Made by a program: the position numbers and the translations under genes. Positions 26,827-34,606 of a stretch of DNA of 64,000 nt are shown here, piece by piece (the stretch's first letter is position 1; the number at the start of each line of letters is the position of its first letter). Source of the stretch: Gemmatimonadaceae bacterium (GTDB lineage Bacteria; Gemmatimonadota; Gemmatimonadetes; Gemmatimonadales; Gemmatimonadaceae); contig DASXKV010000022.1 of assembly GCA_036496605.1 (NCBI GenBank), forward strand, positions 47,036-111,035, read 5' to 3'. The notes under the pieces were generated by a model. It had not been told where the DNA came from. It did no database searches and saw only the letters and a list, made by a program, of their open reading frames with translations.

Positions 26827-28191
26827 TCACAACTGTCCCACCTGTGCGCCCCATTGCTCGATCTGAGCGCAATAGCTTGCGTCGTCATAGCGTGACGGTA
26901 GGAACCATTTCGCGTAGTCGGGCAGCTTGGCACCAGTGAGATGTGCGGCGAGGAGATCGGCGCCCGCGTGCGAAGCCATGATCCCGAACCCCGAGAGCGC
27001 GCCCAACACGTACATGCCCTCGACGGCGAGTGGGCCAACGAGTGGACGATTCTCGCGGCTCTTACAGTAGAATCCGCCGTCGACGAGGCCTTGCGCGGCC
27101 ATACCGAAGTAGGCCGACATGCCAGGCATCATTCGCGCGCTACCTCGGAGCGTAGCCTCGCCGTAGGTGGGATCGAACCGAGGCGGCCAGGTATACGAAC
27201 GCGGCTCGATGTCGTACGTCCAGATGAAGTAAACCTCATCGCCATGCGGACCGTCGATGGGCCGAATGTGCACGCCACCGGGAAAGGGCGAGAGCAACCG
27301 GAGCGCGTTCTCGGTACGCATGATCGTAATGCGCTCGGCAGCCGTCCACGGCAGAACGACGGGATCGTTCCAGATCAGAAAGGGAAGACTGCGCGCGACG
27401 ACGCCGCGCGTGTCGCGGAAAGTGAGCTTCGCGTGCAGCTCGTGAAAGAGCGGCAGCTCGAGATCGAGCAAGCGGAGGAGATCCGGCAGTCCGGGGCCCG
27501 CGGCGATCGCGACGCGATTCGTTGCGAGGGTTGCGCCAGACGCGAGCCGGACACCGCGCACGCGGCCGCCCTCGGTCGCGAAGCTAGTCACGCGATCGCG
27601 CACGAAGGTGACACCGGCAACCGCCGCGCGCTTGAGCATCCAGTCGCCTAACGCGATGGCATTCATCCATCCCGCGCGGCGCACATGGAGCGCCGTCTTC
27701 ACGTTCGGGGCGAGACCGGGGAAAGCACGACGGGCGGCGTCACGAGGAAGGAGGTCGGCGCCAGTTGGCTGCGTGGTGTACCCCTCGGCTGGCGCGGGCT
27801 GATAGTCCGCGGCCTTCCCGATGTGTTCCCGCAATTCGCCCATGCCGAACGCGGAGACCAATCGCGCCGTCGCGCGCAGTCGGTCGGCGCCTTCGTCTTC
27901 CGCGGTGACGAAGACATAACCGCGCCGATTCAGTCGATACGCGTTCGCGCTCTCCTCGGCGATCTCTTCGAGGATATCGATGCTGCGCGTCATGTATTGC
28001 AGCATTGTCGAATCGGGGCCTGGCCACCAGTTGCGATAGGCCTGCGTGCCCTTGTCGCTCGTGAGCGTCAGCGGCTCGCGCTCGTCGATGAGAACGACTC
28101 GGCGGACGCCGTGTCGAACCGCGAGATGATACGCGGCGGCGATGCCGGCGATGCCGGCACCGACGATGACCACTTCGGCGCTTTCAGGCAT
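26827..28191 (-). CDS. FAD-dependent oxidoreductase of the DAO family
   Basis: 454 residues. The N-terminal Rossmann dinucleotide loop is VVIVGAGIAGIAAAYHLA with the acidic strand end LIDEREPLTLTSDKG. The DAO core is seen in SGATLATNRVAIAAGPGLPD, and the C-terminal FAD-contact segment is RPLVGPLAVEGMYVLGALSG with FGIMASHAGADLLAAHLTG. Resembles glycine/sarcosine-oxidase-like deaminating oxidases; the substrate is not inferable. It overlaps the downstream end of the DUF1801-like gene by 8 bp (28184-28191), so the two are probably co-transcribed. Confidence 0.85.
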   Translation of the reverse strand: MPESAEVVIVGAGIAGIAAAYHLAVRHGVRRVVLIDEREPLTLTSDKGTQAYRNWWPGPDSTMLQYMTRSIDILEEIAEESANAYRLNRRGYVFVTAEDEGADRLRATARLVSAFGMGELREHIGKAADYQPAPAEGYTTQPTGADLLPRDAARRAFPGLAPNVKTALHVRRAGWMNAIALGDWMLKRAAVAGVTFVRDRVTSFATEGGRVRGVRLASGATLATNRVAIAAGPGLPDLLRLLDLELPLFHELHAKLTFRDTRGVVARSLPFLIWNDPVVLPWTAAERITIMRTENALRLLSPFPGGVHIRPIDGPHGDEVYFIWTYDIEPRSYTWPPRFDPTYGEATLRGSARMMPGMSAYFGMAAQGLVDGGFYCKSRENRPLVGPLAVEGMYVLGALSGFGIMASHAGADLLAAHLTGAKLPDYAKWFLPSRYDDASYCAQIEQWGAQVGQL

Positions 28192-28645
28192 TTGTACGTT
28201 TCGCCGGTTTGCGCCGCGATGCTTGAAAGATGGCGATCCACTTCTCGGCGGACACGCTCGCGATCAGCTCACCGATCACATCGAGCGGGAGGTCGTCGGC
28301 CGCGCGAAAGTGGACGCACGATTTTCCCATGTCGAGCTTCCTGCCTGACTCCGCGAATGCGGCACGCAGCCGCCGTTGGTGATCCTTATCGGCGTACACC
28401 GACATGAGATAGAGCGAGTTGTAATTCTTCTGCGCCGCAAGCGCGACATACCAGAGTGCCTGCTTGTTCGGCATTGCGAAATGAGCCGTGGGAACGCCGT
28501 ACACGAGCATGCCGGCTCCGATCGATTCCTCGTACCCGTTAGGCAGGTTCTGCAGGATCACTGCACGCACCGTCGCGAGCGCGGTGCGTCGATCGGCGGG
28601 CTGCTGCGCAAGGTACTCCTCGGGAGTCGTCGCGGTTGAGCGCAT
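28184..28645 (-). CDS. DUF1801-family protein
   Basis: 153 residues from ATG 28645 (MRSTATTPEEYLAQQPADRR); codons further upstream are not family-like. YdhG/DUF1801 features are visible: LATVRAVILQNLPNGYEESI, GAGMLVYGVPTAHFAMPNKQ, LYLMSVYADKD, GKSCVHFRAADDLPLDVIGE. Members have a small beta-barrel-like fold related to frataxin-like iron chaperones, and their function is poorly known. The gene shares an 8-bp overlap with the following FAD oxidoreductase gene. Confidence 0.85.
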   Translation of the reverse strand: MRSTATTPEEYLAQQPADRRTALATVRAVILQNLPNGYEESIGAGMLVYGVPTAHFAMPNKQALWYVALAAQKNYNSLYLMSVYADKDHQRRLRAAFAESGRKLDMGKSCVHFRAADDLPLDVIGELIASVSAEKWIAIFQASRRKPAKRTNA

Positions 28646-28665
28646 GGGCGGATGGTGGTTGGAGT

Positions 28666-28983
28666 TCAGTCTGGCATGGTCGGCGCCTGGCGTGCTCGGC
28701 GCCGTCGATGCCGATGCTCCCAGAGGAAGCCAAGCGTCCAGCCTATGGCGAATCCGACGAGCGCACCAACGGCGGCTGCCTTGACAACGACCCACATGAA
28801 CGCGAGCAGGCCGTGCGCCGGATCGAGACGCCTAACGCCGCGGACGATGAGCAGCCAGTACCGCGCGCCACGCATGAACGCCGCGAGGATTCCGGCGCCG
28901 ATCGTGAAACCCGCCGTGAAATCGTCGCGGCGGCCGCGATAGTACGACTCTGGGCGCCGTGGACGCGATGAGAAGAGTGCCAT
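28666..28983 (-). CDS. Small membrane protein
   Basis: 105 residues from ATG 28983 (MALFSSRPRRPESYYRGRRD). A polar arginine-rich N-terminus is followed by two hydrophobic stretches (AGFTIGAGILAAFMRGARYW and VVVKAAAVGALVGFAIGWTL) and a basic tail (WEHRHRRRRARQ). No family recognised. It is located 20 bp upstream of the DUF1801-like gene on the same strand. Confidence 0.6.
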   Translation of the reverse strand: MALFSSRPRRPESYYRGRRDDFTAGFTIGAGILAAFMRGARYWLLIVRGVRRLDPAHGLLAFMWVVVKAAAVGALVGFAIGWTLGFLWEHRHRRRRARQAPTMPD

Positions 28984-29062
28984 CGAAAGGACCGCATGGG
29001 GCCGCTCGGTCGGACCACAAAATGCACAGGTCGGTCGCGAATGCCACATGAAGGAGAAAACG

Positions 29063-29593
29063 ATGTCCACGAACGAGCGGGCGGAAGGGGATTATTCGCT
29101 GACGGAGCCCGAAAGCGGGCCAGCGGGTGAAGGCTCGCGTCCACACGTCAAACGCGACGCCGAGACGGTCGGCGAGAGCGCCGGCGGATTCCTGGGCGCA
29201 ACCGGTGGAATGGCGGTCGGCGCAATCGGTGGCCCGGTCGGTCTCGTGGTCGGTGGAATAGCGGGCGCCGTCGGTGGATGGTGGGCCGGTCGCCGTATCC
29301 TGGACGCCATGACCAAGGACGACGACGATGCGTTTCGTCGCCACTTTAACCAGGTAGGCCCAGCCGATCAACGCTACGACGACGTTCGCGCGGCGTACGC
29401 AGCCGGCCATCTCGCGGGACGAAATCCGGATTACGACGGCCGCTCGTTCGAGGAGGTCGAATCGGATCTGCGGTGCGGGTGGGGGACGGAGATCGTGCGC
29501 CACTGCGGCGAGTGGCCGGGCGTGCGCCGCTACGCGCAGGCGGCCTTCGATCGCGCGCGCAATGGTCCGCCGTCAGAGGTCGACGCCGACTGA
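29063..29593 (+). CDS. Glycine-zipper domain protein
   Basis: 176 residues from ATG 29063, with AAGGAG 7 nt upstream; an in-frame ATG at 29048 lies before this ribosome-binding site and is less likely. A polar N-terminus (about 45 residues) precedes GGFLGATGGMAVGAIGGPVG and GGIAGAVGGWWAGRRILDAM, a glycine-zipper membrane-associating hairpin. The acidic/aromatic C-terminal half (DDDAFRRHFNQ...YDDVRAAYAAGHLAGRNPDY) resembles small stress-associated proteins of soil bacteria. Its 3' end overlaps the convergent SDR gene by 21 bp. Confidence 0.75.
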   Translation: MSTNERAEGDYSLTEPESGPAGEGSRPHVKRDAETVGESAGGFLGATGGMAVGAIGGPVGLVVGGIAGAVGGWWAGRRILDAMTKDDDDAFRRHFNQVGPADQRYDDVRAAYAAGHLAGRNPDYDGRSFEEVESDLRCGWGTEIVRHCGEWPGVRRYAQAAFDRARNGPPSEVDAD

Positions 29594-30382
29594 GCGCGCG
29601 CTGAATTCCCAGAGGCGACTTCGCGCCGCGGCGTCGCGCGCCCGGCGCGGTGCCCGGATATAGCGGCCGCCTAACGTGAAACAGACCGGGGTGTCGGTCG
29701 GCGTGGATGCCGTGGTCGCGACGACGACTCGCTCGGCAGCCTCATTCGGTGACAGAAACAGCCCACGCCACAGTGGGCGGAGCCAACGCGCGCGCCACCA
29801 CCAGCGTTCGCGCATCAGATCGGTCATCACAAGCCCAGGGTAAACGCAGACCGCCGAGACGCCAGTGTTCTCGAGCCGCTCCGCCAGCGACGCCGTGAAC
29901 ATGATGTTCGCGAGCTTCGATTGCAGATATGCGCGCGTGCCGTTGTAGTGGTGCTCGCTCTGAAGGTCGTCGAAGTCGATCTTGCCCCAACGCGCAAGCG
30001 ACGACGAGATTGTGACCACTCGCGAAGGTGATCCCGCTCGCAGGCTCGGCAGCAGCAGATGCGTGAGCAGGAATGGAGCAAGATGGTTCACGGTGAGCGT
30101 CGCCTCGAGTCCGTCGCCGCTCAGCGTTCGGCGCAAATGCTGCACGCCGGCATTGTTGACGAGGAGCTGAATGCGCGGAAAGCGTGCGTTGATCTCCTCC
30201 GCCGCGGAGCGAATCGACGCGAAAGATGCGAGATCGCACGCGATCGTACTGTGGGCATCGCGGCCGACTGTGACCACAGTCGCGCCACGCCGCGCGAGCT
30301 CGGCGGCTGTTGCCTGGCCGATGCCGCGGCTCGCGCCCGTTACGAGGCACACATAGCTTGACGACGTCGCCGCGCGCGTCAT
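29573..30382 (-). CDS. Short-chain dehydrogenase/reductase (retinol-dehydrogenase-like)
   Basis: 269 residues. Nucleotide-binding loop VTGASRGIGQATAAELARRG, the LLVNNAGV motif, the catalytic serine region VVTISSSLARWGK, and the active-site pair in AYLQSKLANIMFTASLAERL (Tyr-x3-Lys) are intact, followed by VYPGLVMTDLMRERW. This is the classical SDR arrangement, in the branch resembling retinol dehydrogenases/WW-domain oxidoreductases; the substrate is unknown. Convergent with, and overlapping, the glycine-zipper gene. Confidence 0.9.
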   Translation of the reverse strand: MTRAATSSSYVCLVTGASRGIGQATAAELARRGATVVTVGRDAHSTIACDLASFASIRSAAEEINARFPRIQLLVNNAGVQHLRRTLSGDGLEATLTVNHLAPFLLTHLLLPSLRAGSPSRVVTISSSLARWGKIDFDDLQSEHHYNGTRAYLQSKLANIMFTASLAERLENTGVSAVCVYPGLVMTDLMRERWWWRARWLRPLWRGLFLSPNEAAERVVVATTASTPTDTPVCFTLGGRYIRAPRRARDAAARSRLWEFSARSVGVDL

Positions 30383-30419
30383 ACGCGTGAGAAACGCTCA
30401 ATCATCGCGGAGAATTTAA

Positions 30420-31061
30420 GTGTCGAGTCTCGTTCGTCCGCTGGCGATCGCACTGTTACTCGGTAACGCGTTACTGGGCGTTGGGGCGGTGATGCATCCG
30501 ATGCTTTCGGGTGATGCCGCAGCGCAGCTTGGTACGATCTCGGAAACGCCGCACTGGCGCGCCCTGCATCTGGCAATGCTCGCCGGATCGGGCCTCGTCA
30601 TCGCCGGCGTGTGGGTTCGCCTGGTGACCGATGGTGCGACGTCGCCAGCGCTCGTTGCGGCGCTCGCTTTGATCACGGTTGGTGTTGCGATCAATGCGCT
30701 CGACGTTGCCTTCATGGCCGGTTCCGGAACACACATGGCCGCGCTATTCGCGAGCGGTCAGACTGAGATGCAGAGCGTGTTCGAGGGGACGCATCCGATC
30801 GGCTTGATGGCGGCGCGGTTCGGAAACTTCATCGTCGCGCTCGGCGCGCTCGTCTTGGGGGCGATCGAGTCCCGCGACGCGACGCGTCCCCAGTGGCTGG
30901 CGTGGCTGGCCTGGCTCGCGGCGGCGGGTGGTCTCGTCGGCGTTTTCTTCTTCGACGAGGCAAGCCGGCTCGCGCTCGCGGCGGTCGCGCTGCTCTCCGG
31001 GTGGGAGGTCGCGACGGCGGTGCGAGCGCTCCGGCCGGCGCCGGAGCGTGTGACTCGTTAG
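30420..31061 (+). CDS. Polytopic membrane protein, function unknown
   Basis: 213 residues from GTG 30420. About six hydrophobic helices are visible: LAIALLLGNALLGVGAVMHP, ALHLAMLAGSGLVIAGVWVR, ALVAALALITVGVAINALDV, FGNFIVALGALVLGAI, WLAWLAAAGGLVGVFFFDEA and a last one near the C-terminus. No family recognised. Its stop codon TAG lies inside a CGTTAGGC word (31056-31063) that is also the 3' end of the convergent 50-residue gene, so the two genes overlap by 4 bp. Confidence 0.7.
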   Translation: MSSLVRPLAIALLLGNALLGVGAVMHPMLSGDAAAQLGTISETPHWRALHLAMLAGSGLVIAGVWVRLVTDGATSPALVAALALITVGVAINALDVAFMAGSGTHMAALFASGQTEMQSVFEGTHPIGLMAARFGNFIVALGALVLGAIESRDATRPQWLAWLAWLAAAGGLVGVFFFDEASRLALAAVALLSGWEVATAVRALRPAPERVTR

Positions 31062-31210
31062 GCGTCGAGGTTGGCTTTGAATTTCTTCGCCGCGAAGATG
31101 CCAACGGCGGTACCGACCATGCTGAGGACGAACGCCGTGCCAGTGCCGACGACAGCGCCGGCGTACCAGCCGATCGTCCCGCCAATGAATGCGCCAAGGG
31201 AGTTGAGCAT
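31058..31210 (-). CDS. Small (50-residue) membrane protein
   Basis: From ATG 31210 to TAA ending at 31058. The translation begins MLNSLGAFIGGTIGWYAGAV, continues VGTGTAFVLSMVGTAVGIFA and ends AKKFKANLDA. Two glycine-rich hydrophobic segments with a basic C-terminus are typical of small glycine-zipper-like inner-membrane proteins widespread in soil bacteria. Evidence that it is real is the coherent hydrophobic/basic composition, an ATG start, and a clean fit between the two neighbouring genes. The stop overlaps the stop of the convergent 213-residue protein. Confidence 0.65.
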   Translation of the reverse strand: MLNSLGAFIGGTIGWYAGAVVGTGTAFVLSMVGTAVGIFAAKKFKANLDA

Positions 31211-31269
31211 CACTATCAAGACGCTCGGAATTGCGGGGCGTTACAGCCGAGCGCGAGCTCGCAGCTGAG

Positions 31270-31716
31270 TCAGTCGTCGGTGCGGCACGCTTCGTTGCAG
31301 ACGACGACACCCGCACAGCGCTGCTGGAAGTACTCGGCCGGGTGATCGCCGCGACCGAGGAGCTCGTGAAGCATCTCGTGCCTAACGGTCATCCCGTCTT
31401 CCACCTTCTCGCCGGCGAGAATGATCCAATGCACGCCATTCCACCAATAGCCGTCGTACTGGACGTTGTCGTAGACGAACGACGTCTGGTTCGGTACCAG
31501 GAACCAGGTGACGCGAGACATATTGCCCTGAAGTCCCGCGCATTGCTCCGTGGCCTTCCACCAGTCCGGGTATGTCGCGAGCGGCGTGAGCGACTCGGCG
31601 CCGGCGGGGAGGTCTGGCGGCGAGGGCGCGAGCAGGAGGTCGCGACAGCCGGCGGCGATCGCGAAGGTGGCCCCAAGCGCCACGGAGGAGCGAGTTATCA
31701 ATCCGCGGAATTCCAT
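31270..31716 (-). CDS. Putative lipoprotein with HExxH zinc-peptidase-like motif
   Basis: 148 residues from ATG 31716 (MEFRGLITRSSVALGATFAI); the frame extends 9 codons further up. The signal sequence ends with lipobox-like FAIAAGC. The C-terminal third carries RHEMLHELLGRGDHPAEYF, that is HEMLH (zinc-metallopeptidase HExxH) with further acidic and histidine ligand candidates (D/H in RGDH). Several cysteines (Q-x-C-A-G, QQRCAGVVVCNEAC) suggest disulfides. It is small for a peptidase, so either a minimal metalloprotease or a relic domain. Single gene, divergent from the ATP-grasp operon. Confidence 0.62.
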   Translation of the reverse strand: MEFRGLITRSSVALGATFAIAAGCRDLLLAPSPPDLPAGAESLTPLATYPDWWKATEQCAGLQGNMSRVTWFLVPNQTSFVYDNVQYDGYWWNGVHWIILAGEKVEDGMTVRHEMLHELLGRGDHPAEYFQQRCAGVVVCNEACRTDD

Positions 31717-31897
31717 CTCGAGCACGACGAGGACGGTCGCCACAATAATGCCGGAGCTCGCTGTTGGCCAGCATCAATCGATCGCGCCCCTTGTCAGTTT
31801 GCAGTGCCCCGCGTATTCTTGCCATCACGGCCATCGTTCACGATGGACGGACAATCGAAAATCGTGGTGATTTGCCGCCTATTGCCGCCACGTAAAA

Positions 31898-31956
31898 CAA
31901 CGAGCTAAAACGCGAGAGCCCGGGCGGCGTTTTCAGCTGCCTGGGCTTCGTCGTTG
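31898..31956 (+). promoter_or_regulatory. Structured leader, stem-loop 1
   Basis: CAACGA (31898-31903) can pair with TCGTTG (31951-31956), enclosing a strong inner hairpin (about 31917-31946) whose arms are AGCCCGGGCGGC and GCTGCCTGGGCT. It lies about 260-310 nt upstream of the ATP-grasp start in an otherwise gene-free 495-bp region. No known riboswitch consensus was matched. It could be an attenuator or cis-regulatory RNA of the ligase/monooxygenase operon, or a terminator-like structure. Confidence 0.45.
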
Positions 31957-32066
31957 ATCCGACACCGCTGTCCGCCGTCTCGCGGACGCCAGTCTCACGT
32001 CGACGTCATCGATCCGCCAGGTGGCATCTGCTCTGAGCTTCGCTCATCGCGGATGGAGTCTCATCT

Positions 32067-32094
32067 GGAGTCGCGCGCGCTGCCGCGCGCGCTC
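32067..32094 (+). promoter_or_regulatory. Structured leader, GC-rich stem-loop 2
   Basis: GGAG-T-CGCGCGCG (32067-32079) pairs with CGCGCGCGCTCC ending at 32094, with a four-base loop and one bulge. It lies 117 nt upstream of the ATP-grasp ATG at 32212. The remaining leader (31717-31897 and 32095-32211) shows no coding potential that I trust. Confidence 0.45.
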
Positions 32095-32211
32095 CAACTC
32101 CTCCCTGGTCGGCCGGTGTGCGGAAACTGTAACAGTCCTCCGAACACGGTCACCTCTGGTGAGGAAACCGGGTTTGTTTCGTGTCTCGTAATCACGAATG
32201 TCGAGGACCAC

Positions 32212-33270
32212 ATGACCACGCCGTCGCTATCTGAAAAGCCGCTCGCGATCTATCACGAGCATCCGGATTGGTTCAAGCCACTCTTCGCCGAGCTCGAACG
32301 ACGCGGCATTCCGTACGAACGTCTCGACGCCGCTTCGCACAGCTTCGACCCGTCGGAGACTCTCGAGGATATTCCGTTTTCACTCGTCTTCAACCGCGCG
32401 AGCCCCTCGGCATATCTCCGCGGACACGCGCAAAGCACTTTCTACACGCTGCACTGGCTGCGGCATCTCGAGCGACTCGGCATTCCAACGGTCAATGGAA
32501 GCGCCGTGTACGCGCTCGAGTTGTCGAAGGCGTCGCAGCTCGATCTGCTTCACTCGCTCGGTCTGCCGTATCCACGCGCGCGCGCCATCAACAGTCCGGA
32601 CGTCGCTGTCGACGCCGTCCGTGAGGCGAAGCTGCGCTACCCGGTGCTCGTGAAAGCGAATATCGGCGGCTCTGGTGCGGGGATCACGCGATACGACAAC
32701 GAGGAAGTGCTCGAGCAAGCCGTCGCGCTGGGCCAGGTGAACCTTGGCGTCGACGGGACGGCGCTCGTTCAGGAGGCAGCGCCACTCCGCGACGGGCACA
32801 TCACGCGTGTCGAGACACTCGACGGTGAGTATCTCTATGCGATCAATGTGTATCCGGCGCAGGGCTCGTTCGATCTCTGCCCCGCTGACGCATGCCAGCG
32901 AACGGACGGCGTCGAGCTCGTGCGCGGTGCGTGTGCAGTGGACGCGCCGAAAACGGGTCTCCGCGTCGAGGGCACGACGCCGCCGCGCGCGATCATCGAG
33001 CAGGTCGAGCGGATCTCGCGCGCCGCGCACCTCGACGTCGGTGGCATCGAGTTCCTCGTCGACGATCGCGACGGAAAACACTACTTCTATGACGTCAACG
33101 CGCTCTCCAACTTCGTCGCCGATGCCACGAACGTGATCGGGTTCGATCCGTTCGTCAGACTGGTCGACTATCTCGAGCAGCGGGCGGAGAGCGGCAGGCA
33201 GAGCGTGAAGGAGTTACCCGCGGCTCGCAACCCTCTGCACTCTGCCCAATATGCGGAGGTTGGGCCATGA
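32212..33270 (+). CDS. ATP-grasp ligase (RimK/glutathione-synthetase-like)
   Basis: 352 residues from ATG 32212, with a GAGG ribosome-binding site upstream; the frame is open for 86 codons before it, but that part looks non-coding. A pre-ATP-grasp domain (LAIYHEHPDWFKPLFAELER) leads to the ATP-grasp core: SKASQLDLLHSLGLPYPRAR, YPVLVKANIGGSGAGITRYD (nucleotide-clamping glycine loop), GTALVQEAAP, and Mg ligands in GGIEFLVDDRDGKHYFYDVN. Such enzymes join a carboxylate to an amine or amino acid through an acyl phosphate. It overlaps the following monooxygenase gene by 4 bp (ATGA), so the two steps are likely sequential. Confidence 0.82.
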   Translation: MTTPSLSEKPLAIYHEHPDWFKPLFAELERRGIPYERLDAASHSFDPSETLEDIPFSLVFNRASPSAYLRGHAQSTFYTLHWLRHLERLGIPTVNGSAVYALELSKASQLDLLHSLGLPYPRARAINSPDVAVDAVREAKLRYPVLVKANIGGSGAGITRYDNEEVLEQAVALGQVNLGVDGTALVQEAAPLRDGHITRVETLDGEYLYAINVYPAQGSFDLCPADACQRTDGVELVRGACAVDAPKTGLRVEGTTPPRAIIEQVERISRAAHLDVGGIEFLVDDRDGKHYFYDVNALSNFVADATNVIGFDPFVRLVDYLEQRAESGRQSVKELPAARNPLHSAQYAEVGP

Positions 33271-34436
33271 AGTACGGCTACTGGCTTCCCGTCTTTGGCG
33301 GCTGGTTGCGCAACGTCGAGGACGAGCGGATGCAGGCGTCGTGGGACTACGTGAAGCGGCTCGCGCGGCGAAGCGAGGACATCGGCTACGACATCACGCT
33401 CGTCGCCGAGCTGTTGCTGAACGACATCAAGGGGATCGAGGCGCCATCGCTCGACGCGTGGTCGACGGCGGCGGCGCTGGCAGCGGTAACGGATCGACTC
33501 GAGTTGATGGTGGCGGTTCGGCCATCCTTTCATCCGCCAGCGATCCTCGCGAAACAGGCGGCGAACATCGATCGCATCTCGAATGGCCGGCTCGCGCTGA
33601 ATGTCGTCTCGGCGTGGTGGAAGGACGAAGCACGCCGCTACGGCGCAGCATTCGACGACCACGATGATCGTTACGCGCGAACGAGCGAATGGCTCGATGT
33701 CGTGGACGGCGCCTGGAAGCAGCCGACGCTCAGTTATGCAGGTAACTATTACCGCGCCGAGGAGCTAGTGCTCGAGCCGAAGCCGGTGGCGACGACGGCG
33801 CGTTACGGACGCGCGCGACCGACGATCTACGCCGGCGGTGAATCGGAAGCGGCGAAGACACTCATCGCGCGCAAGTGCGATGCATACGTGATGCATGGCG
33901 ATCCGCCAGAGCGGATCGCGCCGAAGATCGCGGACTTGCGTCGCCGGCGCGAGGAGGCGAGCGAGGCGCTGCGTCGCGAAACCGGTGAAGAGCTACCGCC
34001 ACTCGCCTTCGGCGTCGCCGGCTACACGATAGTTCGCGACACGCCGGGGGAAGCGTCGCGCGAGGTGACGCGCATAACGAACGTACAGCCCGGATCGCCC
34101 GGCTATCGCAATTATCAAGATTGGGTAGCAAACACGAAACTCGAACAGCGCGTGAGTCTCGAGGACTATTCAGTCTCGAATCGTGGGCTGCGCGCGGGCC
34201 TCGTTGGCACGGCGGAACAGGTCGCGGAGCAGGTCGGTCGCTTCGCGGAGGCTGGTGTGGATCTTTTGCTGTTGCAGTGCAGCCCGCAACTGCAGGAGAT
34301 GGAGCGGTTCGCGGCCGAAGTAATCGCTGGAGATGTCCGGCGGAGGCGAAACACGCATCGGGACCAGAGAGAAATCGCCGAGCAGCGTTGTCCGCCTAAC
34401 GGTAACCGAACCGGTAACGCGGCAACCGTTTCGTAA
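33267..34436 (+). CDS. LLM-class flavin-dependent monooxygenase (alkanesulfonate/sulfone-monooxygenase-like)
   Basis: 389 residues. Luciferase-like TIM barrel with LPVFGGWLRN at the start, the conserved DRLELMVAVRPSFHPP, AILAKQAANIDRISNGRLAL, NVVSAWWKDEARRYGAAFDD, RTSEWLDVVDGAW and PTIYAGGESEAAKTLIARKC. These segments closely follow SsuD/SfnG-type FMNH2-dependent enzymes. The C-terminal 30 residues (RRRRNTHRDQREIAEQRC) look like a tail beyond the domain. It needs a flavin reductase, none of which is in the window. Translationally coupled to the ATP-grasp ligase. Confidence 0.85.
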   Translation: MKYGYWLPVFGGWLRNVEDERMQASWDYVKRLARRSEDIGYDITLVAELLLNDIKGIEAPSLDAWSTAAALAAVTDRLELMVAVRPSFHPPAILAKQAANIDRISNGRLALNVVSAWWKDEARRYGAAFDDHDDRYARTSEWLDVVDGAWKQPTLSYAGNYYRAEELVLEPKPVATTARYGRARPTIYAGGESEAAKTLIARKCDAYVMHGDPPERIAPKIADLRRRREEASEALRRETGEELPPLAFGVAGYTIVRDTPGEASREVTRITNVQPGSPGYRNYQDWVANTKLEQRVSLEDYSVSNRGLRAGLVGTAEQVAEQVGRFAEAGVDLLLLQCSPQLQEMERFAAEVIAGDVRRRRNTHRDQREIAEQRCPPNGNRTGNAATVS

Positions 34437-34546
34437 CCGCGCAATGTGCGCCATGAATCCGCGCATTGCGGCTCGTCGACTTCGTATGAGCGCGCATAGT
34501 TTCGTGCATGTTCAACAATGAGAGCAGATGATTTCATGGTGACATA

Positions 34547-34561
34547 TGGAATCGATGTTGC
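34547..34561 (+). promoter_or_regulatory. Candidate sigma-54 (-24/-12) promoter of the pilin gene
   Basis: TGG-AATCGATG-TTGC at 34547-34561 keeps the GG and GC dinucleotides at exactly the -24/-12 spacing (TGGCAC-N5-TTGC consensus), 45 bp before the pilin ATG. Pilin genes are often RpoN-dependent. The CAC element is not conserved, so this is a moderate match only. Confidence 0.45.
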
Positions 34562-34606
34562 CTTACATGGTGGCGTACCCACTCACACCTTGTCAGGACA
34601 CCCACC

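Noticed and set aside
31900..32160. SAM or cobalamin riboswitch
   Set aside because: The conserved boxes of these classes could not be matched; only generic stem-loops are seen.
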